This document shows positions 56,689 through 64,000 of a stretch of 64,000 nucleotides of DNA, in pieces. The notes beneath the pieces are model-generated. The model ran no database searches. It worked only from the letters and a program-made list of their open reading frames with translations, and had not been told where the DNA came from. The stretch is taken from contig NZ_CM001437.1 in assembly GCF_000243275.1 (NCBI RefSeq), positions 1,140,175 through 1,204,174 on the forward strand, in the 5' to 3' direction. A program made the position numbers and the translations under genes. Each line of letters starts with the position of its first letter. Position 1 is the stretch's first letter. This DNA comes from Myroides odoratus DSM 2801 (GTDB lineage Bacteria > Bacteroidota > Bacteroidia > Flavobacteriales > Flavobacteriaceae).

Positions 56689-57855
56689 TTAATTTTTACT
56701 ATTTTTTTTCTTTGTGCGTAGATAGATCAGAAATGACAAAAAGGCCAAAGCCATGCCACCTAAACAAACACCTACCCATCCAAAATATTTCCACAAATAT
56801 AAACCAAAAGCCGAGCCAAAAGCTGTTCCGAGGAAACTAAATGACATATAGACAGTATTCAATCGGTTACGTGCTTCAGGCAATAAGGAGTAAATACGCG
56901 TTTGATTAGAGACGTGAATCGTTTGTAATCCTAAATCTATCAGCACTATTCCGATAATGATACCCACGATAGATGTGGCAGATAACGCAAAAACAACAAA
57001 ACTCAAAAATGTCATGCTTATGCCATATAAGATTAATTTTTGAGCGCCTCCTGCTCCACCAATCTTCCCAACTAAAGGCGCTGCGAAAGCACCACAAGCC
57101 CCAATTAATCCAAAAGAACCAATCAAAGCACTATCATACCCAAAAGGCTCATTGTGCAACAGCAATACCATCGTCGTCCAAAAAGCACCAAATTGAGCGA
57201 AAGCTAAACTTGTAATCCAAGTAGCTTCTCGAAGTACGGGTTGTTCTTTAATTAAAATAAAAAGCGAACGATATAGACTCGAAATGGATCCTTGATACGT
57301 TGGTTTATTAATAGGAAGTCGAAATTGAATCAGAATAACAAGTAAAACTCCAATTGCCGTTGCAATCCAAAACATACCTCTCCAGCCTAGCCATATTCCT
57401 ACAAAGCCGCTTAAAGTACGCGAAAATAAAATCCCAATCAACAAACCACTGACTACAGTACCAATTACTTTTCCTCGTTGTTCTTCCGAAGCTAAACTAG
57501 CTGCCATTGGCAGAACAAGTTGAGGAACGATAGAAGTCGCACCCAGTAAAAAACTAATTACTTGTAGCCAAAAGAAATTTGTGACACTTGCCGTTAATCC
57601 CAAAGCAATAATCGCACAAAGGGTTGTGTAGGTAATTTGTTTTTTTCGCTCTAATCGATCTCCTAATGGAATCATCAGAAACATTCCTATCGCATAACCC
57701 GCTTGGGTTAAATACGTCAATGTCCCTGCTGAAGCTTCTGAAACGCCAAACTCATCCGCAATTAATGGTATTAAGGGTTGACAATAATATAAATTAGCAA
57801 CAATTAACCCCGTAACTGCTGCCATAAACAATACGTTTGCTTTAGATAAACTCAT
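56689..57855 (-). CDS. MFS transporter
   Basis: Twelve hydrophobic segments and the loop motif GDRLERKKQIT between helices 2 and 3 identify a major facilitator. The N-terminus GLIVANLYYCQPLIPLIADEF is that of the YbcL/sugar-efflux-like DHA group; substrate unknown. The frame begins at 57873, but a -7 box (TACCTTTG, 57868-57861) lies after that codon, so the ATG at 57855 (MSLSKANVLFMAA) is preferred. The stop is 13 bp from the PPIase gene. Confidence 0.88.
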   Translation of the reverse strand: MSLSKANVLFMAAVTGLIVANLYYCQPLIPLIADEFGVSEASAGTLTYLTQAGYAIGMFLMIPLGDRLERKKQITYTTLCAIIALGLTASVTNFFWLQVISFLLGATSIVPQLVLPMAASLASEEQRGKVIGTVVSGLLIGILFSRTLSGFVGIWLGWRGMFWIATAIGVLLVILIQFRLPINKPTYQGSISSLYRSLFILIKEQPVLREATWITSLAFAQFGAFWTTMVLLLHNEPFGYDSALIGSFGLIGACGAFAAPLVGKIGGAGGAQKLILYGISMTFLSFVVFALSATSIVGIIIGIVLIDLGLQTIHVSNQTRIYSLLPEARNRLNTVYMSFSFLGTAFGSAFGLYLWKYFGWVGVCLGGMALAFLSFLIYLRTKKKNSKN

Positions 57856-57860
57856 ACCTA

Positions 57861-57868
57861 CAAAGGTA
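57861..57868 (-). promoter_or_regulatory. -7 promoter box for the MFS gene
   Basis: TACCTTTG on the minus strand, only 5 bp before the preferred ATG; if used, the message has almost no leader. Confidence 0.4.
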
Positions 57869-57985
57869 AACATCTCCTATATTTCTGACCAAATAAAGGG
57901 ATGATTTCTACAACAAATAAATAATACACAACATTGAATTAAATTAAAAATTCGTAGGAAACTGAACTTGATGCGTATATAACCA

Positions 57986-58016
57986 TTGGATTGTACAAAA
58001 GAGGATTGTACCTTTG
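57986..58016 (+). promoter_or_regulatory. trmD promoter
   Basis: TTG (57986-57988), 20-bp spacer, TACCTTTG (58009-58016): full match to the consensus. Leader of about 10 nt to the ATG at 58033. Confidence 0.7.
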
Positions 58017-58032
58017 CTCAAATTTAAAACCC

Positions 58033-58719
58033 ATGCGCATAGATATCATCTCGGTTGTTCCTGAATTAATTGAAAGCCCTTTTCAAGCTTCTATTTTAAA
58101 ACGAGCGATTGCGAAAGGACTTGTTGAAGTACACTTCCATAATTTACGTGATTATAGCACTAACAAGCACAAAAATGTTGATGACTATCAATTCGGTGGT
58201 GGTGCAGGGATGGTCATGAGTATTGAACCAATTGATCGTTGTATTAGCAAATTAAAAGAAGAACGTGAATACGATGAGATTATTTACATGTCTCCTGATG
58301 GAGAAACATTGAATCAATCTATGGCTAATAGCATGTCACTACTAAAGAATATCATTATTCTATGTGGGCATTATAAAGGAGTAGATCAACGCGTACGCGA
58401 TCATTTTATCACGAAGGAAATTTCAATAGGTGATTATGTACTATCTGGTGGAGAATTAGGAGCTGTTATTTTATGTGATGCTTTAATTCGTCTAATTCCA
58501 GGTGTGCTAAATGATGAAACCTCAGCCTTAACAGATAGCTTCCAAGATAATTTGCTTGCTCCTCCTATTTATACAAGACCTTCGGAATACAAAGGATGGA
58601 AGGTTCCCGATGTATTACTAAGCGGTAATTTTGCTGCTATTGATAAATGGAGAGAAGACATGGCTTATGAACATACTAAAACAAGAAGACCTGATCTTTT
58701 AGAAGACAAACAAAAGTAA
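58033..58719 (+). CDS. trmD: tRNA (guanine-N1)-methyltransferase
   Basis: Methylates G37 of tRNAs, preventing +1 frameshifts. The SPOUT knot is visible in [30 protein letters not shown] and [17 protein letters not shown]. The frame is open to 57991, but the ATG at 58033 ([17 protein letters not shown]) gives the normal length of 228 aa and fits the promoter. rplS follows 215 bp downstream, as in many bacteria where trmD and rplS are linked, but here rplS has its own promoter. Confidence 0.97.
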   Translation: MRIDIISVVPELIESPFQASILKRAIAKGLVEVHFHNLRDYSTNKHKNVDDYQFGGGAGMVMSIEPIDRCISKLKEEREYDEIIYMSPDGETLNQSMANSMSLLKNIIILCGHYKGVDQRVRDHFITKEISIGDYVLSGGELGAVILCDALIRLIPGVLNDETSALTDSFQDNLLAPPIYTRPSEYKGWKVPDVLLSGNFAAIDKWREDMAYEHTKTRRPDLLEDKQK

Positions 58720-58854
58720 AGCTAAGTTTCTCGTTTTGAATTAGTTTTCCTATTCTTTTTTAAAACAGAACGGGTGATTCACCTTACAAAATAAGTAAAG
58801 AACAATATCTCAATTATTTAGCCTAAAAATTAGGATTATTTTATTGGATTTTCA

Positions 58855-58934
58855 TATATTTGCACTCGCTTTAAACTAACCTCTGGCGAGGTCCGTGCAT
58901 GTTGGTTTAAATTAATTAATTATTTTTTTCAGAA
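58855..58934 (+). promoter_or_regulatory. rplS promoter and structured leader
   Basis: TATATTTG (58855-58862) is the -7 box. The leader holds ACCTC - tggc - GAGGT inside the outer pairing TGCAC ... GTGCA, followed by GGTTTAAA complementary to upstream TTTAAAC. This is the kind of structure used for feedback by ribosomal protein L19. I recall an L19 leader motif being described for Flavobacteria but cannot check the match. Confidence 0.6.
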
Positions 58935-59285
58935 ATGGCAGATTTAATGAAATTCGTTCAAGACGAATTAGTTGCAAAAAAAGACTTCCCAGCATTTAAA
59001 GCTGGAGACACAATTACTGTGTACTACGAAATTAAAGAGGGTGACAAAAAAAGAACTCAGTTCTTTAAAGGAGTAGTTATCCAAAGAAGAGGTTCAGGTG
59101 CTACTGAGACTTTTACTATCCGTAAAATGTCTGGTAACGTTGGTGTAGAGCGTATCTTCCCAATCAACATGCCTGCTTTAGAAAAAATCGAATTAAATCA
59201 AAGAGGTAAAGTTCGTAGAGCTCGTATTTTCTACTTCAGAGAACTTACTGGTAAAAAAGCAAAAATCAAAGAAAGAAGAGGATAA
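58935..59285 (+). CDS. rplS: 50S ribosomal protein L19
   Basis: The 116-residue product has the L19 core (FKAGDTITVYYEIKEGDKKR; FTIRKMSGNVGVERIFPIN; RRARIFYFRELTGKKAKIKE). It lies at the 30S-50S interface. Codon use is strongly biased, as in other ribosomal genes. Downstream of a structured leader; ends in a strong terminator. Confidence 0.98.
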   Translation: MADLMKFVQDELVAKKDFPAFKAGDTITVYYEIKEGDKKRTQFFKGVVIQRRGSGATETFTIRKMSGNVGVERIFPINMPALEKIELNQRGKVRRARIFYFRELTGKKAKIKERRG

Positions 59286-59304
59286 TCTTATTTCTGAGAC
59301 GAAT

Positions 59305-59338
59305 AAAAAAGGGAAAGCATATATGCTTTCCCTTTTTT
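59305..59338 (+). terminator. rplS terminator
   Basis: AAAAAAGGGAAAGCATA/TATGCTTTCCCTTTTTT: perfect inverted repeat with T-run. Confidence 0.9.
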
Positions 59339-59749
59339 ATTTATATCCTTTTCCCCTATCCTATCTACATTATTTAGTCTAAGCTATAGAGATTAGCCCA
59401 AGTTTACTTTTTATTCTTTTCAAATAAAATTACCTATAATTAACTAAATAAAGAAATATCATCTATTAAAATTTTTATTATTGATTTTTTTTGAATATTT
59501 TCATAACTAAATTATGTTATATTTTTCTTAACAATAAAAAACAAGATACATGGATATAAAACTACTTTTAGGAGAAATGTTGCTCTTCTATTGTTCACTT
59601 TTAGCGCTTTCTTTCAATAAAATGTCATCATTTATACTAAATAAAAACAAGAAGTCTACACTGTAGATGATTAATACTGAAAAAACTTGATGATATAGCT
59701 ACCTATCCTTTGATTTTAACCTTGGAAAACGAAACCCACGAGTTGTCCG
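59339..59749. other. AT-rich intergenic region, probably gene debris
   Basis: No convincing gene. A 38-codon frame at 59551-59667 (MDIKLLLGEMLLFYCSLLAL...) looks faintly like a signal peptide and could be debris of the lost adhesin copy, but the resemblance to the adhesin N-terminus is too weak to claim. The region directly precedes a recognisable adhesin-tail relic. Confidence 0.4.
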
Positions 59750-59800
59750 ATTGAAATCAGAAGAAAACACCAATCAGTACAATTCATTGTAAAAGAATAA
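59750..59800 (+). pseudogene. relic of the 3' end of a second giant-adhesin gene
   Basis: The DNA from ATTGAAATCAGAAG to the TAA at 59798-59800 matches the last codons of the 2541-residue adhesin. After a one-base deletion it again encodes KHQSVQFIVKE, against KHQSVQFIVRE in the intact gene. The distance from stop to the beta-barrel ATG (69 bp) nearly equals that at the intact locus (79 bp), and a decayed copy of the intervening hairpin lies at 59823-59850. The rest of the adhesin copy is gone. Confidence 0.78.
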
Positions 59801-59822
59801 CAACATACAAAACTTACTAATT

Positions 59823-59850
59823 ATCAGGTAGCAGTTAGTCCTACTGCTTG
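59823..59850 (+). terminator. decayed copy of the adhesin terminator
   Basis: ATCAGGTAGCAGT - tagtcct - ACTGCTTGAT retains AGCAGT/ACTGCT and ATCA/TGAT pairing. It occupies the same position relative to the beta-barrel gene as the hairpin at 45118-45144. Confidence 0.55.
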
Positions 59851-59869
59851 ATTTAAAAAAATCAAATTT

Positions 59870-60736
59870 ATGAGAAAAATTATATACGCACTAAGCCTAT
59901 TGGGTCTGTGCTTGATTACGCAAACAGCAACAGCTCAATTTAATCGTTATTATTACAACAAACACGAAGTAGGCGTTAGCGTGCAGGGTGGATATTTAGG
60001 CGTTCAAAATAGTTTACCTTACAATGCGAAGTCGGATGGAGGAATGTCTTATGGAGCAGGGCTTCACTACGATTATCATTTGTCCCACAAATGGAGTATC
60101 GGCATTGGAGGGATTTATACCATGAATTCAATCAAGAGTGACATGAGTCGCTTAGAAGGCAGCTTACCTGTGACTGATTGGGAAGGAGATAACTTTATCT
60201 TTCGATACAAAGCTAGTTCAGTTAGCGAGAAAATAACCCTAAACCAGCTGAACATTCCCATTACTGTCGGTTATACATTGGAGAATAATTTGTATTTCAG
60301 AACGGGGGTTCAACTAGGTTTGAGTATGACAAGCGAGGTAGAAACGACTTTTAATCAGCTGCAAACCGAAGGATATTTTCCACAATATGATTTGGTTTTA
60401 CCTTATCCTGAATTTGGAGGATTGGGCTCTTTTGATTTACCCAAAGAAAAGAAAGATATTGATGTTGATACGCGAATCGCTTGGGTAGGAGAAGTAGGAT
60501 ACAAATACGAATTAGCCGAAAGACAAAATCTATACTTTGGATTGTATTTTGATATTGGTTTAAATGATATCAAGAAATCAGATAGTAAAGCTGACAGATC
60601 CGCTTTAATTGGTTATAAACCGGATGCTGTAAAAGGAGAAGCTTTAGTACAACGTAATGCAGTGTACGACAATGCAGCCTATAAATTAAAAACATACGCT
60701 GTAGGCATTAAAATAAAATATGGTTTTGGCTTATAA
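59870..60736 (+). CDS. outer-membrane beta-barrel protein, copy 2
   Basis: The 288-residue product differs from that of 44234-45100 at about ten positions, five of them within the first 25 residues (signal peptide region). The mature barrel is nearly invariant, and the DNA is also very similar through the middle and 3' end. This suggests recent duplication or gene conversion. The orientation is opposite to copy 1. The gene follows a relic of the adhesin tail, so it has lost the large partner still present beside copy 1; its own promoter was not identified. Confidence 0.88.
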   Translation: MRKIIYALSLLGLCLITQTATAQFNRYYYNKHEVGVSVQGGYLGVQNSLPYNAKSDGGMSYGAGLHYDYHLSHKWSIGIGGIYTMNSIKSDMSRLEGSLPVTDWEGDNFIFRYKASSVSEKITLNQLNIPITVGYTLENNLYFRTGVQLGLSMTSEVETTFNQLQTEGYFPQYDLVLPYPEFGGLGSFDLPKEKKDIDVDTRIAWVGEVGYKYELAERQNLYFGLYFDIGLNDIKKSDSKADRSALIGYKPDAVKGEALVQRNAVYDNAAYKLKTYAVGIKIKYGFGL

Positions 60737-60775
60737 TACTACAAACACTCTTTAACTTACTAACATTTACAAATG

Positions 60776-60806
60776 AAAAAAGGGACCTTACGAGGTCCCT
60801 CTTTTA
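60776..60806. terminator. bidirectional terminator
   Basis: AGGGACCT - tacg - AGGTCCCT flanked by A and T runs, between convergent genes. Confidence 0.85.
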
Positions 60807-60808
60807 CT

Positions 60809-63800
60809 TTATATTGCTTTTCTATTGTCATATGAACGAGTATCAATCAACTTATAATAAGGATCAATCCCCACTTCAGTTGGTTTTTCATCTACAATAA
60901 TCGTAAACTCATTTTCAATGGCGGTTACTTTTACTTTTTGTAGGTATAGCACTTTCTCTTTACTCTTCGCTTCTTTTGCTTTGGTAAAAATACCAACCTC
61001 AACATAATCAGCTAAAGGCAAAGATTCTATTTTCAAATTCTTATCTCCAGTAAAGACAAGCGGAGTTGCTCCTTGATCTGCATATATCTTTTCTCCTTTA
61101 TCTCCGGCTCTATATTTACTCACATAAGCTTTGATTTTTACTTCATATTTACCTCCATCTAATGGCTTAATTTCAACTTTATCCACATAGTTATCATATA
61201 ACGTAATGGTTTCAAACATATCTTTGACCATGTACTGCAGTGAATCGGGTGTAGCTCCTTTAATATCTTGTACCAATTCAGCTGAAATAGTATAAGGAGC
61301 TTCTTGGAAGGCTACTTTTTTAACGTATTCTTTCAGTACGCCATTCAATACGGTATCCCCTAAATAATCACTCATCGTATAAAATACTAAAGATCCTTTA
61401 TTATAGTGGATATACTGTTGATCTTCATTATACATCAACGGTTTTTCTTTCTTTCGCTCTCTTGAACGTCCACTCAAATAACCATCTAATGCACCTTTTA
61501 AGAAGCGTTGCATTTGCCCTTTTCCGTATTCTTTTTCCAATACTTTTAGCGAACTGTATTCAGACAAACTTTCCGAAAGCATCGTTGCGCCTTGTACATT
61601 CGCTCCGATCACTTGATGCGCCCACCATTGATGTGCTACTTCGTGTGCTGTTACAGAAAACGGATAATCTACCGCATTTTCATCTGTTTCATCCACATCA
61701 GCAACAAACCCAATGGTTTCTGAAAATGGAATTGTATTGGCAAAAGATTGAGCAAAACTTCCCATTGTCAGTGGAAACTCAATGATACGCACTTGTTTAT
61801 GTTGGTAAGGACTAAAAGCATTGGAGTAATACTCCAACGATTTTTTTACACTTGATACCATACGGTCAATGTTGTACTCATGTCCTTTGTGGTAATAGAT
61901 TTCGATATTAATTCCCTGCCATGTATCTCGTTTTACCTCATAACGCGCAGAATTAAACGCATAGAAGTTCAACATTTTTTGATCCATTTTATAGTGGAAA
62001 TAACGGCGATTTCCCTCCGTCCATTCTTTTTGTAAATACCCCGGTGCAATGGCAATTTGATCTGCAGAAGTACTCACTGTAGTTTCAAAGTGAATCCAAT
62101 CTGCATCATTGCTGATGTAGGTATTTTGCAAAGCACGTTGATCTGTTTGTGCAGCCATACGCTCTTTCGGAGGCAGGTTATATTTTTTGCGAATTTCATC
62201 ATCGCTAATTTCCGCGCGATCTGCATATCCTAACCCTGGGAAGTAACTATTATTTAAAAATGTTCCATTGTTCAACACAGGTGAATCCGAGCGAATCCAT
62301 GTATTGGGTCTGTTTTCTACCACAAACTCCAAGGTTCTCGTTTCTCCTGCTTGCATCGGTGTATCAAAACGGTAAAAGCTAATCCCTTGGGCGGAATCGG
62401 TTGACAAAAACGTTCCCCCTTCTAGGACGATTGTATTCTTCAAACTTGGATAATATGACACATATAAACTATCTAAAGCTTGATCTGTTTTATTTTCAAG
62501 TATATAGGTTCCCCTTGCTTGGAAATTGTTTTGTTCTGGATATAAATCGACATCTACCTTTACATCAACGATACGAGGTAGTGCCATTTTTTCATATTTT
62601 TTGTATGTTTTTTCATACGCTACTTGAAGGAGTTCCGTGTCTTTAGATGAATGAAACACATTCAATACCGTATTTTCATAATACAAATAAGCTCCTAAAC
62701 TTATAAAACCAGCAAAACAAAGAATTGTTGGTACTACTACAATTGCTTTGGAACGTTTTTTCGCATAATAAAAGCGCTCTTTCAATCCGCTAAATACACC
62801 TCTTCTCCAAAATAATAAAGTCAAACCACTGATACCTCCTACAAACAACAACCAATACAGTGAAAAGATGATGAATTTACCGAATTGGGCATTTGACCCG
62901 AAACCATCCATATCAGAATACGATGGAGTAGGAATCGAATTGAAGAAGAAAATAGGTTGTTCAATACCAATAGAACCGATAGCTGGCCATCCCATTTGAA
63001 GGACAAGCAACGCAAAGAATCCAACGATATAGTTTTTAAAGAACGTTTGTACAGCCAATGCCATCAATGCCCAAATAACAAACTCTATCCAGTCATACCC
63101 CAATAAACTTTGAAAGTACAGGCCGATTTCAAAATGAAAATACCCATGGTAGATTTGAATTGCAATACTCGTCAGGATAATCACGAAGAACAACATCAAT
63201 TGCATGGCCAATAAGGCGAAAAACTTAGAAGTAAACAACACCCAGTTAGGCACTGCCGTAGAATCAACCAATAAATTCATGCGCGTATTTTCTCCTCTGT
63301 GTACGAGTAATCCAGCACCTAAAAACGTCATCATCAAGATAAAGAACGTAAATGTACCTCCAGGAATCATTAACATTTGACGGGTCAATGGATAGGTTGG
63401 TGTTCCATACATCATCATGGAGAAACTAGCCACCAAAATCATAAACATAATCCCCACACCGATCAAAATCCAAAACACGCGATTGCGTGCCAAAAACTTG
63501 AAGTCTAATTTCGCAAAAGCAAAGACATTACTCCAGTTTATTTTTGTTGAGAAATTGTAGTTTACTTTTGGCAGTTCAATTTTAAAGATTCCCCCAAAAT
63601 TATTTTTAACCAGACGCTCACCTTTGTCTTTTCGCTTCCATGAAAAAGTTGCCGGTTGTTGGGCGAATTTAAATACACTTCCCAAAACAATAAGCGATAC
63701 TAACGAAACACCCAACCACAATAAACGATTGATGATATAGTATTTTTCTAGCGGTAAATTATTGACATTTAATTCCTCAACACTCCAATATTGTATGTAA

Positions 63801-64000
63801 TAATAGATCGCTTGTCCTCCATTGGGATCGAATAAAGCACCAAATTCTCTGTAATCTACATCCGCAGCAATACTATTTACGATTCCTTGTAGAATCATAA
63901 TGATGATAATCGTTACGAATCCTGCGTAAATACTACGAGTCAGTGTTACTACAGTAAAAATAATAGCCCCCATAAATAACATATTGGGAATTAAATTAAA
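60809..64000 (-). CDS. ABC-2 type permease fused to M1 family metallopeptidase (5' end outside window)
   Basis: At least 1063 residues are seen; the frame remains open to the window edge, so the start lies beyond 64000 and the ATG at 63982 is internal. The N-terminal half has many transmembrane helices in the ABC-2 permease style (LTRQMLMIPGGTFTFFILMM; FFKNYIVGFFALLVLQMGWP). The C-terminal half is an M1 aminopeptidase domain with the zinc motif HEVAHQWW and the third ligand Glu in LSESLSEYSS, 18 residues on. The partner ATPase gene is presumably upstream, outside the window. Its cargo is unknown; the peptidase is expected on the periplasmic side. Confidence 0.92.
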   Translation of the reverse strand, partial: FNLIPNMLFMGAIIFTVVTLTRSIYAGFVTIIIIMILQGIVNSIAADVDYREFGALFDPNGGQAIYYYIQYWSVEELNVNNLPLEKYYIINRLLWLGVSLVSLIVLGSVFKFAQQPATFSWKRKDKGERLVKNNFGGIFKIELPKVNYNFSTKINWSNVFAFAKLDFKFLARNRVFWILIGVGIMFMILVASFSMMMYGTPTYPLTRQMLMIPGGTFTFFILMMTFLGAGLLVHRGENTRMNLLVDSTAVPNWVLFTSKFFALLAMQLMLFFVIILTSIAIQIYHGYFHFEIGLYFQSLLGYDWIEFVIWALMALAVQTFFKNYIVGFFALLVLQMGWPAIGSIGIEQPIFFFNSIPTPSYSDMDGFGSNAQFGKFIIFSLYWLLFVGGISGLTLLFWRRGVFSGLKERFYYAKKRSKAIVVVPTILCFAGFISLGAYLYYENTVLNVFHSSKDTELLQVAYEKTYKKYEKMALPRIVDVKVDVDLYPEQNNFQARGTYILENKTDQALDSLYVSYYPSLKNTIVLEGGTFLSTDSAQGISFYRFDTPMQAGETRTLEFVVENRPNTWIRSDSPVLNNGTFLNNSYFPGLGYADRAEISDDEIRKKYNLPPKERMAAQTDQRALQNTYISNDADWIHFETTVSTSADQIAIAPGYLQKEWTEGNRRYFHYKMDQKMLNFYAFNSARYEVKRDTWQGINIEIYYHKGHEYNIDRMVSSVKKSLEYYSNAFSPYQHKQVRIIEFPLTMGSFAQSFANTIPFSETIGFVADVDETDENAVDYPFSVTAHEVAHQWWAHQVIGANVQGATMLSESLSEYSSLKVLEKEYGKGQMQRFLKGALDGYLSGRSRERKKEKPLMYNEDQQYIHYNKGSLVFYTMSDYLGDTVLNGVLKEYVKKVAFQEAPYTISAELVQDIKGATPDSLQYMVKDMFETITLYDNYVDKVEIKPLDGGKYEVKIKAYVSKYRAGDKGEKIYADQGATPLVFTGDKNLKIESLPLADYVEVGIFTKAKEAKSKEKVLYLQKVKVTAIENEFTIIVDEKPTEVGIDPYYKLIDTRSYDNRKAI

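Noticed and set aside
59551..59667. 38-codon frame MDIKLLLGEMLLFYCSLLAL... as an adhesin signal-peptide relic
   Set aside because: Similarity to the adhesin N-terminus is limited to a few Leu-rich positions, so it is not claimed; only the 3' relic at 59750-59800 is convincing.

Overview
The window looks like a contiguous piece of chromosome from a low-GC Bacteroidota, most likely the family Flavobacteriaceae; Myroides or a close relative is my guess from general protein flavour, not a proven placement. Three signs support this. Promoters repeatedly show the Bacteroidota -7 box TAnnTTTG, sometimes with TTG 17-23 bp upstream. Shine-Dalgarno sequences are weak or absent. The families are typical of the group: a T9SS-sorted giant surface protein, PUR-alpha-like protein, DUF2911, an M1 peptidase fused to an ABC permease, and a cyclophilin-FKBP fusion. 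Almost every transcription unit ends in a clear hairpin plus T-run, and many of these serve two convergent genes.

Layout. 1-200: tRNA-Thr(TGT) and part of a second, similar tRNA. 200-7655: mostly minus-strand metabolic and repair genes (mannose-6-P isomerase, PTPS-like enzyme, isopentenyl-PP isomerase, S41 peptidase, RecQ). 7700-13630: plus-strand envelope block kdsD-tatC-lptB, then a Wza-like/Wzc-like export pair. 13870-18600: monomeric isocitrate dehydrogenase, purB, DUF2911. 18700-23830: minus-strand DsbD, TilS, an RluA-type pseudouridine synthase and a PASTA protein. 23946-27090: ddl, coaD, Nudix, pyrE, SRPBCC. 27100-29720: an orphan accessory gene with a hexapeptide-repeat head, and a lipoprotein. 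29850-32210: an unannotated 26-codon ORF with terminators, followed by rtcB-prfH. 32207-35580: clpS, prmA, a porin and small genes. 35658-38330: lysC-lysA preceded by a Lys-codon leader peptide and terminator. 38500-44030: MsbA-like exporter, PUR protein, fluoride riboswitch with a CLC-F antiporter, glutamate-synthase-like protein. 44234-54709: a beta-barrel protein, a 2541-residue T9SS adhesin and a divergent TPR/HTH regulator with three tandem 12-bp operator-like repeats. 54746-64000: PLP dehydratase, PPIase fusion, MFS, trmD, rplS, a decayed copy of the adhesin tail next to a near-identical second copy of the beta-barrel gene, and a truncated permease/M1 peptidase.

The most interesting points are regulatory. 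The first is a lysine attenuator made of an 18-codon leader with four Lys codons in five positions, followed by a perfect terminator abutting lysC. The second is a short ORF and stacked hairpins ahead of the rtcB-prfH ribosome-repair pair. The third is the tandem repeat array between the giant adhesin and its divergent regulator. The fourth is the relic of a duplicated adhesin/beta-barrel locus. No CRISPR array, complete insertion sequence or phage was seen.
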